Positions 1 through 10,613 of a DNA stretch of 64,000 nt are shown one piece after another. The DNA lies in the NCBI RefSeq assembly GCF_019145435.1, contig NZ_JAHSTS010000002.1:1550001-1614000 (forward strand), written 5' to 3'. Origin of the DNA: Pseudomonas ekonensis. GTDB taxonomy: Bacteria; Pseudomonadota; Gammaproteobacteria; Pseudomonadales; Pseudomonadaceae. Each line of letters begins with the position of its first letter. Positions within the stretch are counted from its first letter, which is position 1. The notes beneath the pieces were generated by a model. That model did not search any database. It saw only the letters and a program-made list of their open reading frames with translations, and was not told the DNA's origin. The translations under genes and the position numbers were made by a program.

Positions 1-204
1 GGCGAACTGGTTGCACGGCAGGCCCAGCACGCTGAAGCCCTTGCCTTTGTACTGCTGATAAAGGTTTTCCAATGCCGCGTACTGTGGCGTCAACCCGCAT
101 TTGGAGGCGACGTTGACCACCAGCACGACTTGGCCCTTGAAGGGCGCCAGCGGTAGCTCCTGGCCATTCAGGGCTGTCAACTTAAGGTCGTGAAAAGCAC
201 TCAT
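1..204 (-). CDS. Glutathione peroxidase, 5' part only (runs off window start)
   Basis: The 68 N-terminal residues of a thiol peroxidase of the glutathione peroxidase family, which reduces peroxides using a cysteine and usually thioredoxin in bacteria. The catalytic cysteine is visible as Cys36 in the context NVASKCGLTPQY, where animal enzymes carry selenocysteine, and the following LPCNQF motif is also family-typical. Translation starts at the ATG at 204 (MSAFHDLKL). The remaining C-terminal part, including the catalytic Gln and Trp, lies outside the window. It is transcribed in the same direction as slyD, but a terminator-like hairpin lies between them. Confidence 0.93.
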   Translation of the reverse strand, partial: MSAFHDLKLTALNGQELPLAPFKGQVVLVVNVASKCGLTPQYAALENLYQQYKGKGFSVLGLPCNQFA

Positions 205-275
205 GACGGACTCCAGATTCCCGTGTTCCACTCGAAACAGCCCCCCGGCGAAAGCGCCGGGAACAGCCGCAGACC

Positions 276-296
276 AAAAAGGCGCCCTCGGGCGCC
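276..296 (-). terminator. Rho-independent terminator after slyD
   Basis: On the minus strand a GGCGCCC/GGGCGCC hairpin is followed directly by five T residues, 31 bases after the slyD stop. A second small hairpin (CCGGCG AAAG CGCCGG, 245-260) lies just beyond it. Together they separate slyD from the peroxidase gene. Confidence 0.75.
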
Positions 297-326
297 TCTC
301 CAGTCATCTGAGCTTAGCGCAGAAAA

Positions 327-812
327 TCAGTGGTGATGGCCACCTTCGCCATGGACGTGGCCATGGGCGATCTCTTCCTGGCTGGCGTCACGGATGGCGA
401 CGACCTTGACCTTGAAGTTCAGGCGCTGGCCGGCCAGCGGGTGGTTGCCGTCGACGGTGACGTCGTCGCCGTCCAGATCACGGATGGTGACGATCTGCAT
501 CTGGCCGTCCGGCGCCGAAGCGTGGAACTGCATGCCGACTTCCAGCTCGTCGACGCCTTCGAACATGCTGCGGCTCAGGGTGCTGACCAGTTCGGCCGAG
601 TACTCGCCGTAGGCGTCTTCCGGCTCGACGGAAACGCTCAGTTCGTCACCGGTGCCTTTGCCTTCCAGGGCTTTTTCCAGGCCCGGGATGATGTTGCCTG
701 CGCCATGCAGGTAAACCAGCGGTGCGCCGCCGGCGGAGCTGTCGATGACCTCACCAGCGTCGTTGGTCAGGGTATAGTCGATGGAGACAGCCTTGTTGGC
801 GGCGATCAGCAT
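327..812 (-). CDS. slyD: FKBP-type peptidyl-prolyl cis-trans isomerase SlyD
   Basis: A 161-aa cytoplasmic prolyl isomerase and metallochaperone of the SlyD subfamily. The protein starts MLIAANKAVSIDYTL; the FKBP part covers about residues 1-65 and its C-terminal strand, with the IF (insert-in-flap) chaperone domain in between (GMQFHASAPDGQMQ). The C-terminus is a histidine-rich metal-binding tail (HGHVHGEGGHHH), shorter than that of E. coli SlyD. The ATG at 812 was chosen because the 37-residue upstream extension does not look like the family. The start codon overlaps, on the opposite strand, a possible start of the DUF3565 gene. Confidence 0.93.
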   Translation of the reverse strand: MLIAANKAVSIDYTLTNDAGEVIDSSAGGAPLVYLHGAGNIIPGLEKALEGKGTGDELSVSVEPEDAYGEYSAELVSTLSRSMFEGVDELEVGMQFHASAPDGQMQIVTIRDLDGDDVTVDGNHPLAGQRLNFKVKVVAIRDASQEEIAHGHVHGEGGHHH

Positions 813-1119
813 GAGGCGGGACCTTTTGCATAAGAATGAAGAACGGACAAGTCTAAACAAGGATTTGCCCGAAAGCGAACACAACCCGGACAGACGGGAA
901 CAAACGCCCCCGGCGACGGTCACCGGCTTCCACCAGGACGAGGACGGCCACTGGGTCGCCGAGCTGTCCTGCGGGCATACCCAGCACCTGCGCCACCAGC
1001 CGCCCTGGCAGTCGCGGGCGTGGGTGCTGGATCCGGCGCAACGCCTTGAAAAAATAGGCCGGCCCTTCGCGTGCGGTTGGTGCGCGCAGGGCTCGGTTAG
1101 CGATAACCTTGGCGACTGA
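811..1119 (+). CDS. DUF3565 family protein
   Basis: A small protein of unknown function. From about residue 37 it carries the conserved DUF3565 block: a GFHQDEDGHWVAELSCGH segment, then HTQHLRHQPPW, and a closing CGWC pair, so two cysteine and several histidine positions look suited to metal binding (inference). The N-terminal 35 residues are poorly conserved in character and the start is uncertain: ATG at 811 gives 102 aa, while TTG at 826 has a better purine-rich sequence upstream. It reads divergently from slyD with essentially no spacer. Confidence 0.75.
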   Translation: MRRDLLHKNEERTSLNKDLPESEHNPDRREQTPPATVTGFHQDEDGHWVAELSCGHTQHLRHQPPWQSRAWVLDPAQRLEKIGRPFACGWCAQGSVSDNLGD

Positions 1120-1179
1120 ATTCAGGCAGATCGCACCAAGCCGCCGATCGCCATTGCCATGCACCCTTAGAGAATCCGC

Positions 1180-3279
1180 ATGCAGACTTTTTTTATCGCG
1201 CCCACCGATTTCGGCGTGGGCCTGACCTCCATCAGCCTCGGGCTGGTGCGGACGCTGGAACGGGCCGGCCTGAAGGTCGGCTTCTTCAAACCGATCGCCC
1301 AGCCCCATCCCGGTGACACCGGCCCTGAGCGCTCCACGGAGCTGGTGGCCCGCACCCACGGCCTGAAACCGCCGCAGCCGCTGGGCCTGGCCCATGTCGA
1401 GCGGATGCTCGGCGACGGCCAGCTCGACGAACTGCTCGAAGAGATCATCACCCTTTATCAGCAGGCCGCCGTGGGCAAGGACGTACTGGTCGTCGAAGGC
1501 ATGGTGCCGACCCGCAGCGCCAGCTACGCCGCACGGGTCAACCTGCACCTGGCCAAGAGCCTGGACGCCGAGGTGATCCTGGTCTCGGCGCCGGAAAACG
1601 AAGTGCTGACCGAACTGTCCGGCCGAGTGGAGCTGCAGGCGCAGCTGTTCGGCGGGCCGAAGGACCCGAAAGTCCTCGGGGTGATCCTCAACAAGGTCAA
1701 GACCGACGAGAGCATGGACGCCTTCGCCGCGCGCCTGAAGGAGCATTCGCCGTTGCTGCGCAGCGGCGATTTCCGCCTGCTCGGCTGCATCCCGTTCCAG
1801 CCCGAGCTCAACGCCCCGCGCACCCGCGACGTCGCTGACCTGATGGGCGCCCAGGTGCTCAACGCCGGCGACTACGAAACCCGGCGCATGACCAAGACCA
1901 TCATCTGCGCGCGCACCATGCGCAACACCGTGGACCTGCTCAAGCCCGGCGTGCTGGTGGTGACCCCCGGCGACCGCGACGACATCATCCTGGCCGTCAG
2001 CCTCGCGGCCATCAACGGCGTGCCCCTGGCCGGCCTGCTGCTGACCAGCGACACCCTGCCCGACCCGCGCATCATGGAGCTGTGCCGCGGCGCCTTGCAG
2101 GCCGGCCTGCCGGTGCTGTCGGTGAGCACCGGCTCCTACGACACCGCCAACCTGCTCAACGGCCTGAACAAGGAAATCCCCGTCGACGACCGCGAGCGCG
2201 CCGAGATCATCACCGATTTCGTCGCCAGCCACCTCGACGCCAACTGGCTGCACCAGCGCTGCGGCACCCCGCGGGAGATGCGCCTGTCGCCGGCGGTGTT
2301 CCGCTACCAGTTGATCCAGCGGGCCCAGGTGGCCAACAAGCGCATCGTCCTGCCCGAAGGCAGCGAGCCGCTCACCGTGCAGGCCGCCGCGATCTGCCAG
2401 GAACGCGGCATCGCCCGTTGCGTGCTGCTGGCCAAGCCCGCCGACGTCGAGGCCGTGGCCCGCGCCCAAGGCATCGAACTGCCGCCGGGCCTGGAAATCC
2501 TTGACCCGGACCTGATCCGCGAACGCTACGTCGAACCGATGGTGGCCCTGCGCAAGAGCAAAAGCCTCAATGCGCCGATGGCCGAGCAGCAGCTGGAAGA
2601 CACCGTGGTCATCGGCACCATGATGCTGGCGCTGGATGAGGTGGACGGCCTGGTGTCGGGCGTCATCAACACCACCGCCAACACCATCCGCCCGGCCCTG
2701 CAACTGATCAAGACCGCGCCGGGCTGCACCCTGGTGTCGTCGGTGTTCTTCATGCTGTTCCCCGAAGAGGTGCTGGTGTACGGCGACTGCGTGATGAACC
2801 CGCACCCGAGCGCCGCGGAGCTGGCCGAGATCGCCCTGCAGAGCGCCGACTCGGCGGCGGCCTTCGGCATCACGCCGCGGGTGGCGATGATCAGCTACTC
2901 CAGCGGCGAATCGGCCAGCGGCGAGGAAGTCGAAAAGGTGCGCGAAGCCACCCTGCTCGCCCACGAGCAGCAACGCACCCTGCTGATCGACGGCCCGTTG
3001 CAGTACGACGCCGCCGCCAACGAGACCGTGGCCCGGCAACTGGCGCCGAACAGCCAGGTGGCCGGCCGCGCCTCGGTGTTCGTGTTCCCCGACCTGAACA
3101 CCGGCAACACCACCCACAAGGCCGTGCAGCGCAGCGCCGACTGCGTCAGCCTGGGCCCGATGCTGCAAGGCCTGCGCAAGCCGGTCAATGACCTGCCGCG
3201 CGGCGCCCAGGTCGATGACATCGTCTACACCATTGCCTTGACCGCGATCCAAGCCGCCAACCGACCCCTGGATATCTGA
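1180..3279 (+). CDS. pta: Phosphate acetyltransferase
   Basis: Interconverts acetyl-CoA and acetyl phosphate; with acetate kinase it forms the Pta-AckA route, but ackA is not in this window. At 699 aa it is the long class II form: an N-terminal P-loop-NTPase-like region (IAPTDFGVGLTS), a central DRTGG domain, and a C-terminal catalytic PTA_PTB domain from about residue 375 (RIVLPEGSEPLTVQAA). The SGVINTTANTIRPALQ segment and NTGNTTHKAVQR near the end are typical of the catalytic domain. ATG at 1180 begins MQTFFIAPTD, the usual Pseudomonas start. The acyltransferase gene follows after 4 bases, so the two are probably co-transcribed. Confidence 0.96.
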   Translation: MQTFFIAPTDFGVGLTSISLGLVRTLERAGLKVGFFKPIAQPHPGDTGPERSTELVARTHGLKPPQPLGLAHVERMLGDGQLDELLEEIITLYQQAAVGKDVLVVEGMVPTRSASYAARVNLHLAKSLDAEVILVSAPENEVLTELSGRVELQAQLFGGPKDPKVLGVILNKVKTDESMDAFAARLKEHSPLLRSGDFRLLGCIPFQPELNAPRTRDVADLMGAQVLNAGDYETRRMTKTIICARTMRNTVDLLKPGVLVVTPGDRDDIILAVSLAAINGVPLAGLLLTSDTLPDPRIMELCRGALQAGLPVLSVSTGSYDTANLLNGLNKEIPVDDRERAEIITDFVASHLDANWLHQRCGTPREMRLSPAVFRYQLIQRAQVANKRIVLPEGSEPLTVQAAAICQERGIARCVLLAKPADVEAVARAQGIELPPGLEILDPDLIRERYVEPMVALRKSKSLNAPMAEQQLEDTVVIGTMMLALDEVDGLVSGVINTTANTIRPALQLIKTAPGCTLVSSVFFMLFPEEVLVYGDCVMNPHPSAAELAEIALQSADSAAAFGITPRVAMISYSSGESASGEEVEKVREATLLAHEQQRTLLIDGPLQYDAAANETVARQLAPNSQVAGRASVFVFPDLNTGNTTHKAVQRSADCVSLGPMLQGLRKPVNDLPRGAQVDDIVYTIALTAIQAANRPLDI

Positions 3280-3283
3280 CCCG

Positions 3284-4189
3284 ATGCTGGCCTTTCTTCC
3301 CGCTCCCTTGCGCGGCGTCATCGCCGCGCTGCTGTTGGCGCTGAACACGATCCTGCTGTGCTCGTTCCTGTTTGTGGTGGCGCTGTTCAAGGTGCTGCCG
3401 TTCGCCTTCACCCAACGCCTGACCCGCTGGCTGATGAGCCACACCCATGAAGCCTGGGTCAGCCTCAACAAAGGCTGGATGAACCTGGTCTGCCGCACCC
3501 GCTGGCGCGTCAGCGGCCTGCAGGGCCTGGACTACCGGCACTCGTACCTGATCACCAGCAACCACCAGAGCTGGGTCGACATCCTGGCGCTGCAGTACGT
3601 GTTCAACCGGCGTATCCAGCCGCTGAAGTTCTTTCTCAAGCAGGAGCTGATCTGGGTGCCGGTGATCGGCCTGGCCTGGTGGACGCTGGGTTTTCCGTTC
3701 ATGAAGCGCTATTCCAAGGCGTACCTGGAAAAGCACCCGGAGAAGAAAGGCAAGGACCTGGAGACCACCCGCAAGACCTGCGCGAAGTTCCGCGACAACC
3801 CGGTGGGCATCTTCAACTTCGTGGAAGGCACGCGCTTCACCGCCGCCAAGCATGCCCAGCAGCAGTCGCCGTTCAGGCACCTGCTCAAGCCCAAGGCCGG
3901 CGGCATCGCCTTCGTGCTCGATGCGATGGGGGAACAGCTGGAGTCGATCGTCAACGTGACCCTCCACTATCCGGGCGGACGCCCCGGCTTCGGCGACCTG
4001 TTGTGCGGCCGGGTCAAGGAAGTGGTGATGCATGTCGAGGAACTGAAGGTGCCGCCGCAATTCGTCGGCCGCAACTACGACCAGGACGGCGAGTACCGCC
4101 TGCAGTTCCAGGGCTGGATCAATCAGATGTGGCTGGACAAGGATGCGTTGCTGGAACAGTTGAGCCGCGAGTTTCCCGGGCGCCGCTGA
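3284..4189 (+). CDS. Membrane 1-acylglycerol-3-phosphate acyltransferase (YihG-like)
   Basis: A 301-aa PlsC-domain acyltransferase. It has hydrophobic segments at about residues 10-36, then the catalytic HX4D motif (His94 to Asp99, SNHQSWVDIL) and the substrate-binding motif FVEGTRFT. These point to acyl transfer onto lysophosphatidate or a similar lysophospholipid at the inner membrane. The E. coli paralogue YihG shows the same FVEGTRFT context, so this may be the accessory rather than the essential PlsC. It lies 4 bases after pta. Which acyl chains it uses cannot be read from sequence. Confidence 0.9.
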   Translation: MLAFLPAPLRGVIAALLLALNTILLCSFLFVVALFKVLPFAFTQRLTRWLMSHTHEAWVSLNKGWMNLVCRTRWRVSGLQGLDYRHSYLITSNHQSWVDILALQYVFNRRIQPLKFFLKQELIWVPVIGLAWWTLGFPFMKRYSKAYLEKHPEKKGKDLETTRKTCAKFRDNPVGIFNFVEGTRFTAAKHAQQQSPFRHLLKPKAGGIAFVLDAMGEQLESIVNVTLHYPGGRPGFGDLLCGRVKEVVMHVEELKVPPQFVGRNYDQDGEYRLQFQGWINQMWLDKDALLEQLSREFPGRR

Positions 4190-4231
4190 TCGGCGATGCA
4201 TGGATCCCGTTCCTGCGGCGCCGTGACCGGC

Positions 4232-4326
4232 GCCATCGCCAGCAGGCTGGCTCCCACAGGGGATTCGGTTGAATGCAGAGCCAGCAGCCAACGCAACCCA
4301 TGTGGGAGCCAGCCTGCTGGCGATGA
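4232..4326. repeat. REPIN (pair of inverted REP elements)
   Basis: Two REP sequences of the CTGTGGGAGCCAGCCTGCTGGCGAT type face each other (4232-4259 and 4301-4326) across about 40 bases. They lie just after the acyltransferase gene, in a 235-base spacer that also holds a terminator. Confidence 0.85.
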
Positions 4327-4370
4327 CGTCAGTCCAAGCCCCGCAGGGCTTGAGATCAGGACAGCCCAAA

Positions 4371-4410
4371 CGAAAAGCCCGCCGATGATCGCTCACCGGC
4401 GGGCTTTTCG
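4371..4410. terminator. Bidirectional rho-independent terminator
   Basis: Perfect 14-base arms (CGAAAAGCCCGCCG / CGGCGGGCTTTTCG) with a 12-base loop. T-tracts occur on both strands, so it can end both the pta-acyltransferase transcript and the convergent cysD-cysNC transcript, whose stop is 14 bases away. Confidence 0.9.
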
Positions 4411-4424
4411 TTTCAGGCCAAGGC

Positions 4425-6323
4425 TCAGATCGCGCCGCGGCTGCGCAGCAGATCCAGTACGAGCTTGACGCCCTCCTCCAGCGACACGGACTGGGTATCG
4501 ACCACCAGGTCGGCATCCAGCGGCACGTCGTACGGGAAGGATTCGCCCGGGATATTGTCGCCGCCCGCCGCGTACAGGCCCTGCGGATCACGCTCGGCGC
4601 AGGCGGTCGGCGAGGCCTGGACATAGACCGTCAGCAGACGCTCCTTGCCGATCAGGTCCTTCGCCTGCTCGCGCCCTTCGGCGCTCGGCGCGACGAACGC
4701 GGCCAGGGTCAGCAGGCCGGCTTCGTTGAACTGACGCGCCACATGGGCGGCACGGCGCCAATTCTCGGTGCGGCCGGCACGGTCCTGCGGCAAGCCCTTG
4801 TTCAGGTCATGGCGCAGGTTCTGACCGTCCAGCACGAACACCGCGCGGCCCATGTCGAACAGCTTGCGCTCGACCGCATAGGCCAAGGTGCTCTTGCCCG
4901 CGCCGGACAGGCCGCTGAACAGCACGGTGGCCGGCTGCTGGCCGAAGCGCTGGGCGCGCTCCTCGGTCGCTACATGGGCCAGCTTGCCGTGCTGCGTGGC
5001 GGTGCCGTGGCTCACCGGCTGGGCGACGATCATGCCGGCGCCGACGGTGCCGTTGGTCAAGCGGTCGATGACGATGAACGCGCCGGTGGTGCGGTTGCTG
5101 TCGTAACCGTCCAGGGCGATCGGCGCATCGAGGGCGATCTTCACCTTGCCGATCTCATTGAGCTGCAACGCGCTCGCCGAACCTTCCTCCAGCGTGTTCA
5201 CGTCCACCTTGTGGACGATGCTGGCGATCGAGCCCGGCACATAGCTGGTGGCGCGCTTGATGTCGTACTTCTTGCCCGGCAGCATCGGCTCTTCGGCCAT
5301 CCACACCAGCATCGCCTCGAAGCTGTCGGTGACCGGCGGCACGTTGTCGGCATGCACCAGCAGGTCGCCGCGGGAGATGTCGATCTCGTCTTCCATGGTC
5401 AGGGTCACGGCCTGGCCGGGACCTGCATGCTCCAGTTCGCCCTCGAAGGTGACGATGGATTTGACGCGGCTGCTCTTGCCCGACGGCAGCACCACGACTT
5501 CGTCGCCCTTGTGCACGATGCCGCTGGCCAGGGTGCCGGCGAAACCGCGGAAGTTCAGGTTCGGACGGTTGACGTACTGCACCGGGAAACGCAGGTCGGT
5601 GAAGTTGCGGTCGCCCGCCACTTCCACGGTCTCGAGGATTTCCATCAGCGACTGGCCGGTGTACCACGGCGAACGCTCGGAGCGGTTCACCACGTTGTCG
5701 CCCTTGAGCGCGGACATCGGCACGAAGTGCATGCTCGACGGCTTCATCTTCAGGCCTTCGGCGAACTGCAGGTAGTCGGCCTTGATCGACTCGAACACGC
5801 CCTGGTCGAAGTCCTTCAGGTCCATCTTGTTGACGGCGACGACGATGTGCTTGATGCCCAACAGGTTCGCGATGAAGCTGTGGCGGCGGGTCTGGGTCTG
5901 CACGCCGTAGCGGGCGTCGACCAGGATGATCGCCAGGTCGCAGGTGGACGCGCCGGTGGCCATGTTGCGGGTGTACTGCTCGTGGCCTGGGGTGTCGGCG
6001 ATGATGAACTTGCGCTTGGCGGTGGAGAAGTAGCGGTAGGCGACATCGATGGTGATGCCCTGCTCGCGCTCGGCCTGCAGGCCGTCGACCAGCAGCGCCA
6101 GGTCGATGTCGTCACCGGTGGTGCCGACCTTCTTCGAGTCGCGGGTGATCGCTTCCAGGTGATCTTCGTAGATCATCTTGGAGTCGTGCAGCAGGCGCCC
6201 GATCAGGGTGCTCTTGCCGTCATCGACGTTGCCGCAGGTCAGAAAGCGCAGCAGCTCTTTGCGTTCGTGCTGGCCCAGGTAGGCGAGGATGTCCTCGCTG
6301 ATCAAATCGGATTGGTGCGACAT
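4425..6323 (-). CDS. cysNC: Bifunctional sulfate adenylyltransferase subunit 1 / adenylylsulfate kinase
   Basis: A 632-aa fusion that activates sulfate. The N-terminal CysN part is an EF-Tu-like GTPase with G1 at residues 31-38 (GNVDDGKS), G3 DTPGHEQY at 110-117 and NKMD at 165-168; it drives APS synthesis by the CysD subunit. From about residue 465 an APS kinase domain follows, with Walker A GLSGAGKS at 471-478, and makes PAPS. The fusion is common in pseudomonads and contrasts with separate cysN and cysC in E. coli. It lies 13 bases downstream of cysD in one operon. CysB control would be expected from family knowledge; I did not identify a CysB site. Confidence 0.97.
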   Translation of the reverse strand: MSHQSDLISEDILAYLGQHERKELLRFLTCGNVDDGKSTLIGRLLHDSKMIYEDHLEAITRDSKKVGTTGDDIDLALLVDGLQAEREQGITIDVAYRYFSTAKRKFIIADTPGHEQYTRNMATGASTCDLAIILVDARYGVQTQTRRHSFIANLLGIKHIVVAVNKMDLKDFDQGVFESIKADYLQFAEGLKMKPSSMHFVPMSALKGDNVVNRSERSPWYTGQSLMEILETVEVAGDRNFTDLRFPVQYVNRPNLNFRGFAGTLASGIVHKGDEVVVLPSGKSSRVKSIVTFEGELEHAGPGQAVTLTMEDEIDISRGDLLVHADNVPPVTDSFEAMLVWMAEEPMLPGKKYDIKRATSYVPGSIASIVHKVDVNTLEEGSASALQLNEIGKVKIALDAPIALDGYDSNRTTGAFIVIDRLTNGTVGAGMIVAQPVSHGTATQHGKLAHVATEERAQRFGQQPATVLFSGLSGAGKSTLAYAVERKLFDMGRAVFVLDGQNLRHDLNKGLPQDRAGRTENWRRAAHVARQFNEAGLLTLAAFVAPSAEGREQAKDLIGKERLLTVYVQASPTACAERDPQGLYAAGGDNIPGESFPYDVPLDADLVVDTQSVSLEEGVKLVLDLLRSRGAI

Positions 6324-6336
6324 GGTTCGACCCTAA

Positions 6337-7254
6337 TTAGAAATAGCCCTGACGTTTCTTGTCTTCCATCGAGCCTGCGCCATCGTGGTCGATGACTCGG
6401 CCCTGACGCTCGGAAGTCCGCGTCAGCAGCATTTCCTGAATGATGTCCGTCAGGCTTTCGGCCTCGGACTCCACCGCGCCCGTCAACGGGTAGCAGCCAA
6501 GGGTACGGAAACGCACTTTCTTCTTGACGATGCGAGCCTTCTCCTCGTCGCTCAGGTGTTCGAGGATACGGTCGTCGTCGATCATGATCAGCGTGCCGTT
6601 CTTCTCGATCACTTCGCGCTCGGCGGCGAAGTACAGCGGCACGATCGGGATGCCTTCGAGGTAGATGTACTGCCAGATGTCCAGCTCGGTCCAGTTCGAC
6701 AGCGGGAACACGCGGATCGACTCGCCCTTGTTGACCTTGCCGTTGTAGACGTTCCACAACTCCGGACGCTGGTTCTTCGGGTCCCAGCGGTGCTTGCTGT
6801 CGCGGAACGAGTACACGCGCTCCTTGGCGCGGGATTTCTCTTCATCGCGGCGGGCGCCGCCGAAGGCCGCGTCGAAGCCGTGCTTGTCCAGCGCCTGCTT
6901 GAGGCCCTGGGTCTTCATGATATCGGTGTGCTTGGCGCTGCCGTGGGTGAACGGGTTGATGCCCTGCGCCACGCCTTCGGGGTTGACGTGGGTGATCAGG
7001 TCCAGGCCCATTTCCTCGACCATGCGGTCGCGGAACCTGTACATCTCCTGGAACTTCCATTGGGTGTCGACGTGCATCACCGGAAACGGCAGCTTGCCCG
7101 GGAAGAACGCCTTGCGTGCCAGGTGCAGCATCACGGCGGAATCTTTGCCGATGGAGTACAGCATCACCGGATTGTCGAACTCGGCGGCCACCTCGCGGAT
7201 GATGTGGATGCTTTCCGCCTCCAGCTGTTTCAGATGCGTCAGTTTGTCGACCAT
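6337..7254 (-). CDS. cysD: Sulfate adenylyltransferase subunit 2
   Basis: A 305-aa catalytic subunit of ATP sulfurylase that joins sulfate and ATP to adenosine 5'-phosphosulfate, working with the CysN half of the downstream gene. It belongs to the PP-loop ATP pyrophosphatase superfamily; the [16 protein letters not shown] segment near residue 35 is the PP-motif. The end ([12 protein letters not shown]) matches the family terminus. First gene of the cysD-cysNC operon. Confidence 0.97.
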   Translation of the reverse strand: MVDKLTHLKQLEAESIHIIREVAAEFDNPVMLYSIGKDSAVMLHLARKAFFPGKLPFPVMHVDTQWKFQEMYRFRDRMVEEMGLDLITHVNPEGVAQGINPFTHGSAKHTDIMKTQGLKQALDKHGFDAAFGGARRDEEKSRAKERVYSFRDSKHRWDPKNQRPELWNVYNGKVNKGESIRVFPLSNWTELDIWQYIYLEGIPIVPLYFAAEREVIEKNGTLIMIDDDRILEHLSDEEKARIVKKKVRFRTLGCYPLTGAVESEAESLTDIIQEMLLTRTSERQGRVIDHDGAGSMEDKKRQGYF

Positions 7255-7320
7255 GGCTACTCACGAAAGCTTTCTTATGAACGGCCAGCGGGCCGTGTTC
7301 GAGGGCCGAATCCTAGCACA

Positions 7321-7376
7321 GCGCCCTGCTTCTAATCAGGGCGCCAACTAGATCGAAAGGGCATATGAATATGCCC
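7321..7376. other. Two hairpins upstream of cysD
   Basis: Two perfect stems lie in tandem in the spacer upstream of cysD: GCGCCCTG/CAGGGCGC (7321-7344, 8-base loop) and GGGCATATGAATATGCCC (7359-7376). Neither has a clear T-tract on either strand. They could be an imperfect terminator for the convergent side, since the Nif3-like gene ends upstream of nothing here, or part of the cysD promoter region; I cannot tell which. Confidence 0.4.
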
Positions 7377-7434
7377 GTCGGTTCGGCCTGTCCGGCGCCT
7401 TCAGCGACGCTGTCGCCAGCAAGCTCCCCGGGTT

Positions 7435-8193
7435 TCAGATGGGGTTCGGGCAATCGATGAAAATGTGCTCCAGGGCGAACCGCCTGGCCAGGTACTCGCC
7501 CAGCGCCTGCACGCCGTAGCGTTCAGTGGCGTGGTGGCCGGCGGCGATGAAGCTGATGCCGTTCTCCCGGGCGCTGTGGAAGGTCTGTTCCGAGGCTTCG
7601 CCGCTGAGGAACAGGTCGACCCCGGCGGCGATGGCCTGGTCGATGTAGCCCTGGCCGCCGCCGGTGCACCAGCCGACCCGCCGGATCATCGCGCTGCCTT
7701 CGACCAAAAGCGGCTCGCGGCCCATGGCCTCTTGCACCCGCCGGGCGAAATCCCGCGGCGTCGCCGGCTCGCTGAGCGAGCCGACCAGGCCGACGACCTT
7801 CAGGTTGTCCGGATCCAGCGGCCCTTCGACGGTGATGTCCAGCTGGCGGGCCAACTGCACGTTGTTGCCGACGTCCGGATGCAGGTCCAGCGGCAGGTGG
7901 TAGGCCAACAGGCTGATGTCGTGCTTGAGCAAGGTCTTGAGGCGACGCTGCTTCATGCCGGTGACGCAGGGGTTCTCGCCCTTCCAGAAGTAGCCGTGGT
8001 GCACCAGCACCAGGTCCGCCCCGGCTTCGACGGCGGCGTCGAGCAGCGCCTGGCTGGCGGTGACGCCGCTGACGATGCGCATCACCTGCGGCCGGCCCTC
8101 GACCTGCAGGCCGTTGGGGCAGTAATCGGCGATTTTCGGACTGGCGAGGTAACGGTCGGCTTCCTCGACCAGGGTGCTCAGGGCGACGGCCAT
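7435..8193 (-). CDS. Nif3-like dinuclear metal center protein (YbgI family)
   Basis: A 252-aa protein of the NIF3/YbgI family, which forms toroidal hexamers with two metal ions per subunit; the physiological reaction is not settled. Metal-ligand-type histidines are visible in the LVLVHHGYFWKGE segment and near the end in IAAGHHATERYG. The ATG at 8193 starts MAVALSTLVEEADRYL. It is transcribed divergently from algW across a 103-base spacer, an arrangement retained across Pseudomonas. Confidence 0.9.
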   Translation of the reverse strand: MAVALSTLVEEADRYLASPKIADYCPNGLQVEGRPQVMRIVSGVTASQALLDAAVEAGADLVLVHHGYFWKGENPCVTGMKQRRLKTLLKHDISLLAYHLPLDLHPDVGNNVQLARQLDITVEGPLDPDNLKVVGLVGSLSEPATPRDFARRVQEAMGREPLLVEGSAMIRRVGWCTGGGQGYIDQAIAAGVDLFLSGEASEQTFHSARENGISFIAAGHHATERYGVQALGEYLARRFALEHIFIDCPNPI

Positions 8194-8214
8194 GAAAGAC
8201 TCCTAAATATCCCG

Positions 8215-8242
8215 TTCAGAGGCGCGCGCGGCCTCGTATAAT
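8215..8242 (+). promoter_or_regulatory. Candidate sigma-70 promoter for algW
   Basis: TATAAT at 8237-8242 with TTCAGA at 8215-8220 (16-base spacer) upstream of algW. The -10 is perfect and the -35 matches four of six positions. Confidence 0.5.
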
Positions 8243-8296
8243 GCGCGACATTATGGGCGGTCCGACCCCGCCTGCAACTTTTCCAGGACGTGCTTA

Positions 8297-9457
<1,161 letters not shown>

Positions 9458-9501
9458 CCGACCGGGCACCATCGCCAGCCGAAGCACCGCAAGGCAGGAT
9501 G

Positions 9502-9541
9502 AAAAAAGGCCGGCACCTTCAACGAGGTGCCGGCCTTTTTT
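9502..9541. terminator. Bidirectional terminator between algW and hisC
   Basis: Perfect 17-base arms (AAAAAAGGCCGGCACCT and its complement) with a 6-base loop. A and T tracts at the two ends serve the convergent algW and hisC transcripts. Confidence 0.93.
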
Positions 9542-9557
9542 TCGGCTCAGCAGGCCG

Positions 9558-10610
9558 TCACAGCTCGCCGAGGCCGTCGATCAGCGCCTGGTTCTGCTCC
9601 GGCGTGCCGATGGAGATGCGCAGGAACTGGGCGATCCGCTCCTGCTTGAAGTGGCGCACGATCACGCCCTGCTCCCGCAGCCTGGCCGCCAGCCCCGCCG
9701 CATCGTGCTGCGGATGACGGGCGAAGATGAAGTTGGCGGCCGACGGCAGCACCTCAAAGCCCTTGGCCTGCAATTGCGCGGTCACCCACTCCCGACTCTC
9801 GATCACCAAACGGCAGGTCTTGTCGAAGTACTCGCGGTCCTCGAACGCTGCCGCCGCCCCGACGTTCGCCATCCGGTCCAGCGGATAGGAGTTGAAGCTG
9901 TTCTTGATCCGCTCCAGCGCCTCGATCAGGTCCGGATGCCCCACCGCCAGCCCGACCCGCAGGCCGGCCAGCGAGCGCGACTTGGAGAGGGTCTGGGTGA
10001 CGAGCAGGTTCGGATAACGGTTCACCAGGCTGATCGCCGTCTCGCCGCCGAAGTCGATGTAGGCCTCGTCCACCACGACCACCGAATCCGGGTTGGCCTT
10101 GAGGATCCGCTCGACCGCGTCCAGCGCCAGCAGGCAACCGGTCGGGGCGTTCGGGTTAGGGAAAATGATCCCGCCGTTGGGCCTGGCGTAGTCCGCCGGG
10201 TCGATCTGGAACTGCGCGTCCAGCGGCACCGCCTCGAAGCCGATGCCGTACAGCCCGGCGTAGACCGGGTAGAAGCTGTAGCTGATGTCCGGGAACAGCA
10301 GCGGCTTGTCGTGCTGCAGCAAGCCGTGAAAGACGTGCGCCAGCACTTCGTCCGAGCCGTTGCCGAGGAACACCTGGTTGCTCTGCACGCCGTAATAGTC
10401 GGCGACCGCGTTTTTCAGCAGGTCGCTGTTGGGGTCCGGGTACAGGCGCAGGTTGTCGTTGAGTTCGGTCTGCATCGCGGCCAGCGCCTTGGGCGACGGG
10501 CCGTACGGGTTTTCGTTGGTGTTGAGCTTGACCAGTTTGGCCAGCTTCGGCTGTTCGCCCGGCACGTAAGGCACCAGATCCTTGACGAACGGGCTCCAGA
10601 ATTTGCTCAT
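9558..10610 (-). CDS. hisC: Histidinol-phosphate aminotransferase
   Basis: A 350-aa class I/II PLP aminotransferase that converts imidazole acetol phosphate and glutamate to histidinol phosphate. The PLP lysine is Lys210 ([16 protein letters not shown]), and the NENPYGPSP motif near residue 33 and DEAYIDF near 181 are typical of HisC. It starts 3 bases after hisD and forms the end of the hisG-hisD-hisC block. Pseudomonads may carry a second hisC paralogue elsewhere; this is the copy inside the his/murA cluster. Confidence 0.95.
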   Translation of the reverse strand: MSKFWSPFVKDLVPYVPGEQPKLAKLVKLNTNENPYGPSPKALAAMQTELNDNLRLYPDPNSDLLKNAVADYYGVQSNQVFLGNGSDEVLAHVFHGLLQHDKPLLFPDISYSFYPVYAGLYGIGFEAVPLDAQFQIDPADYARPNGGIIFPNPNAPTGCLLALDAVERILKANPDSVVVVDEAYIDFGGETAISLVNRYPNLLVTQTLSKSRSLAGLRVGLAVGHPDLIEALERIKNSFNSYPLDRMANVGAAAAFEDREYFDKTCRLVIESREWVTAQLQAKGFEVLPSAANFIFARHPQHDAAGLAARLREQGVIVRHFKQERIAQFLRISIGTPEQNQALIDGLGEL

Positions 10611-10613
10611 GTC

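Noticed and set aside
853..3498. An 881-codon open frame antisense to pta
   Set aside because: High GC makes opposite-strand frames run open. Its sequence is low-complexity Gln/Gly/Arg/His-rich, and pta is a complete recognised gene on the other strand.
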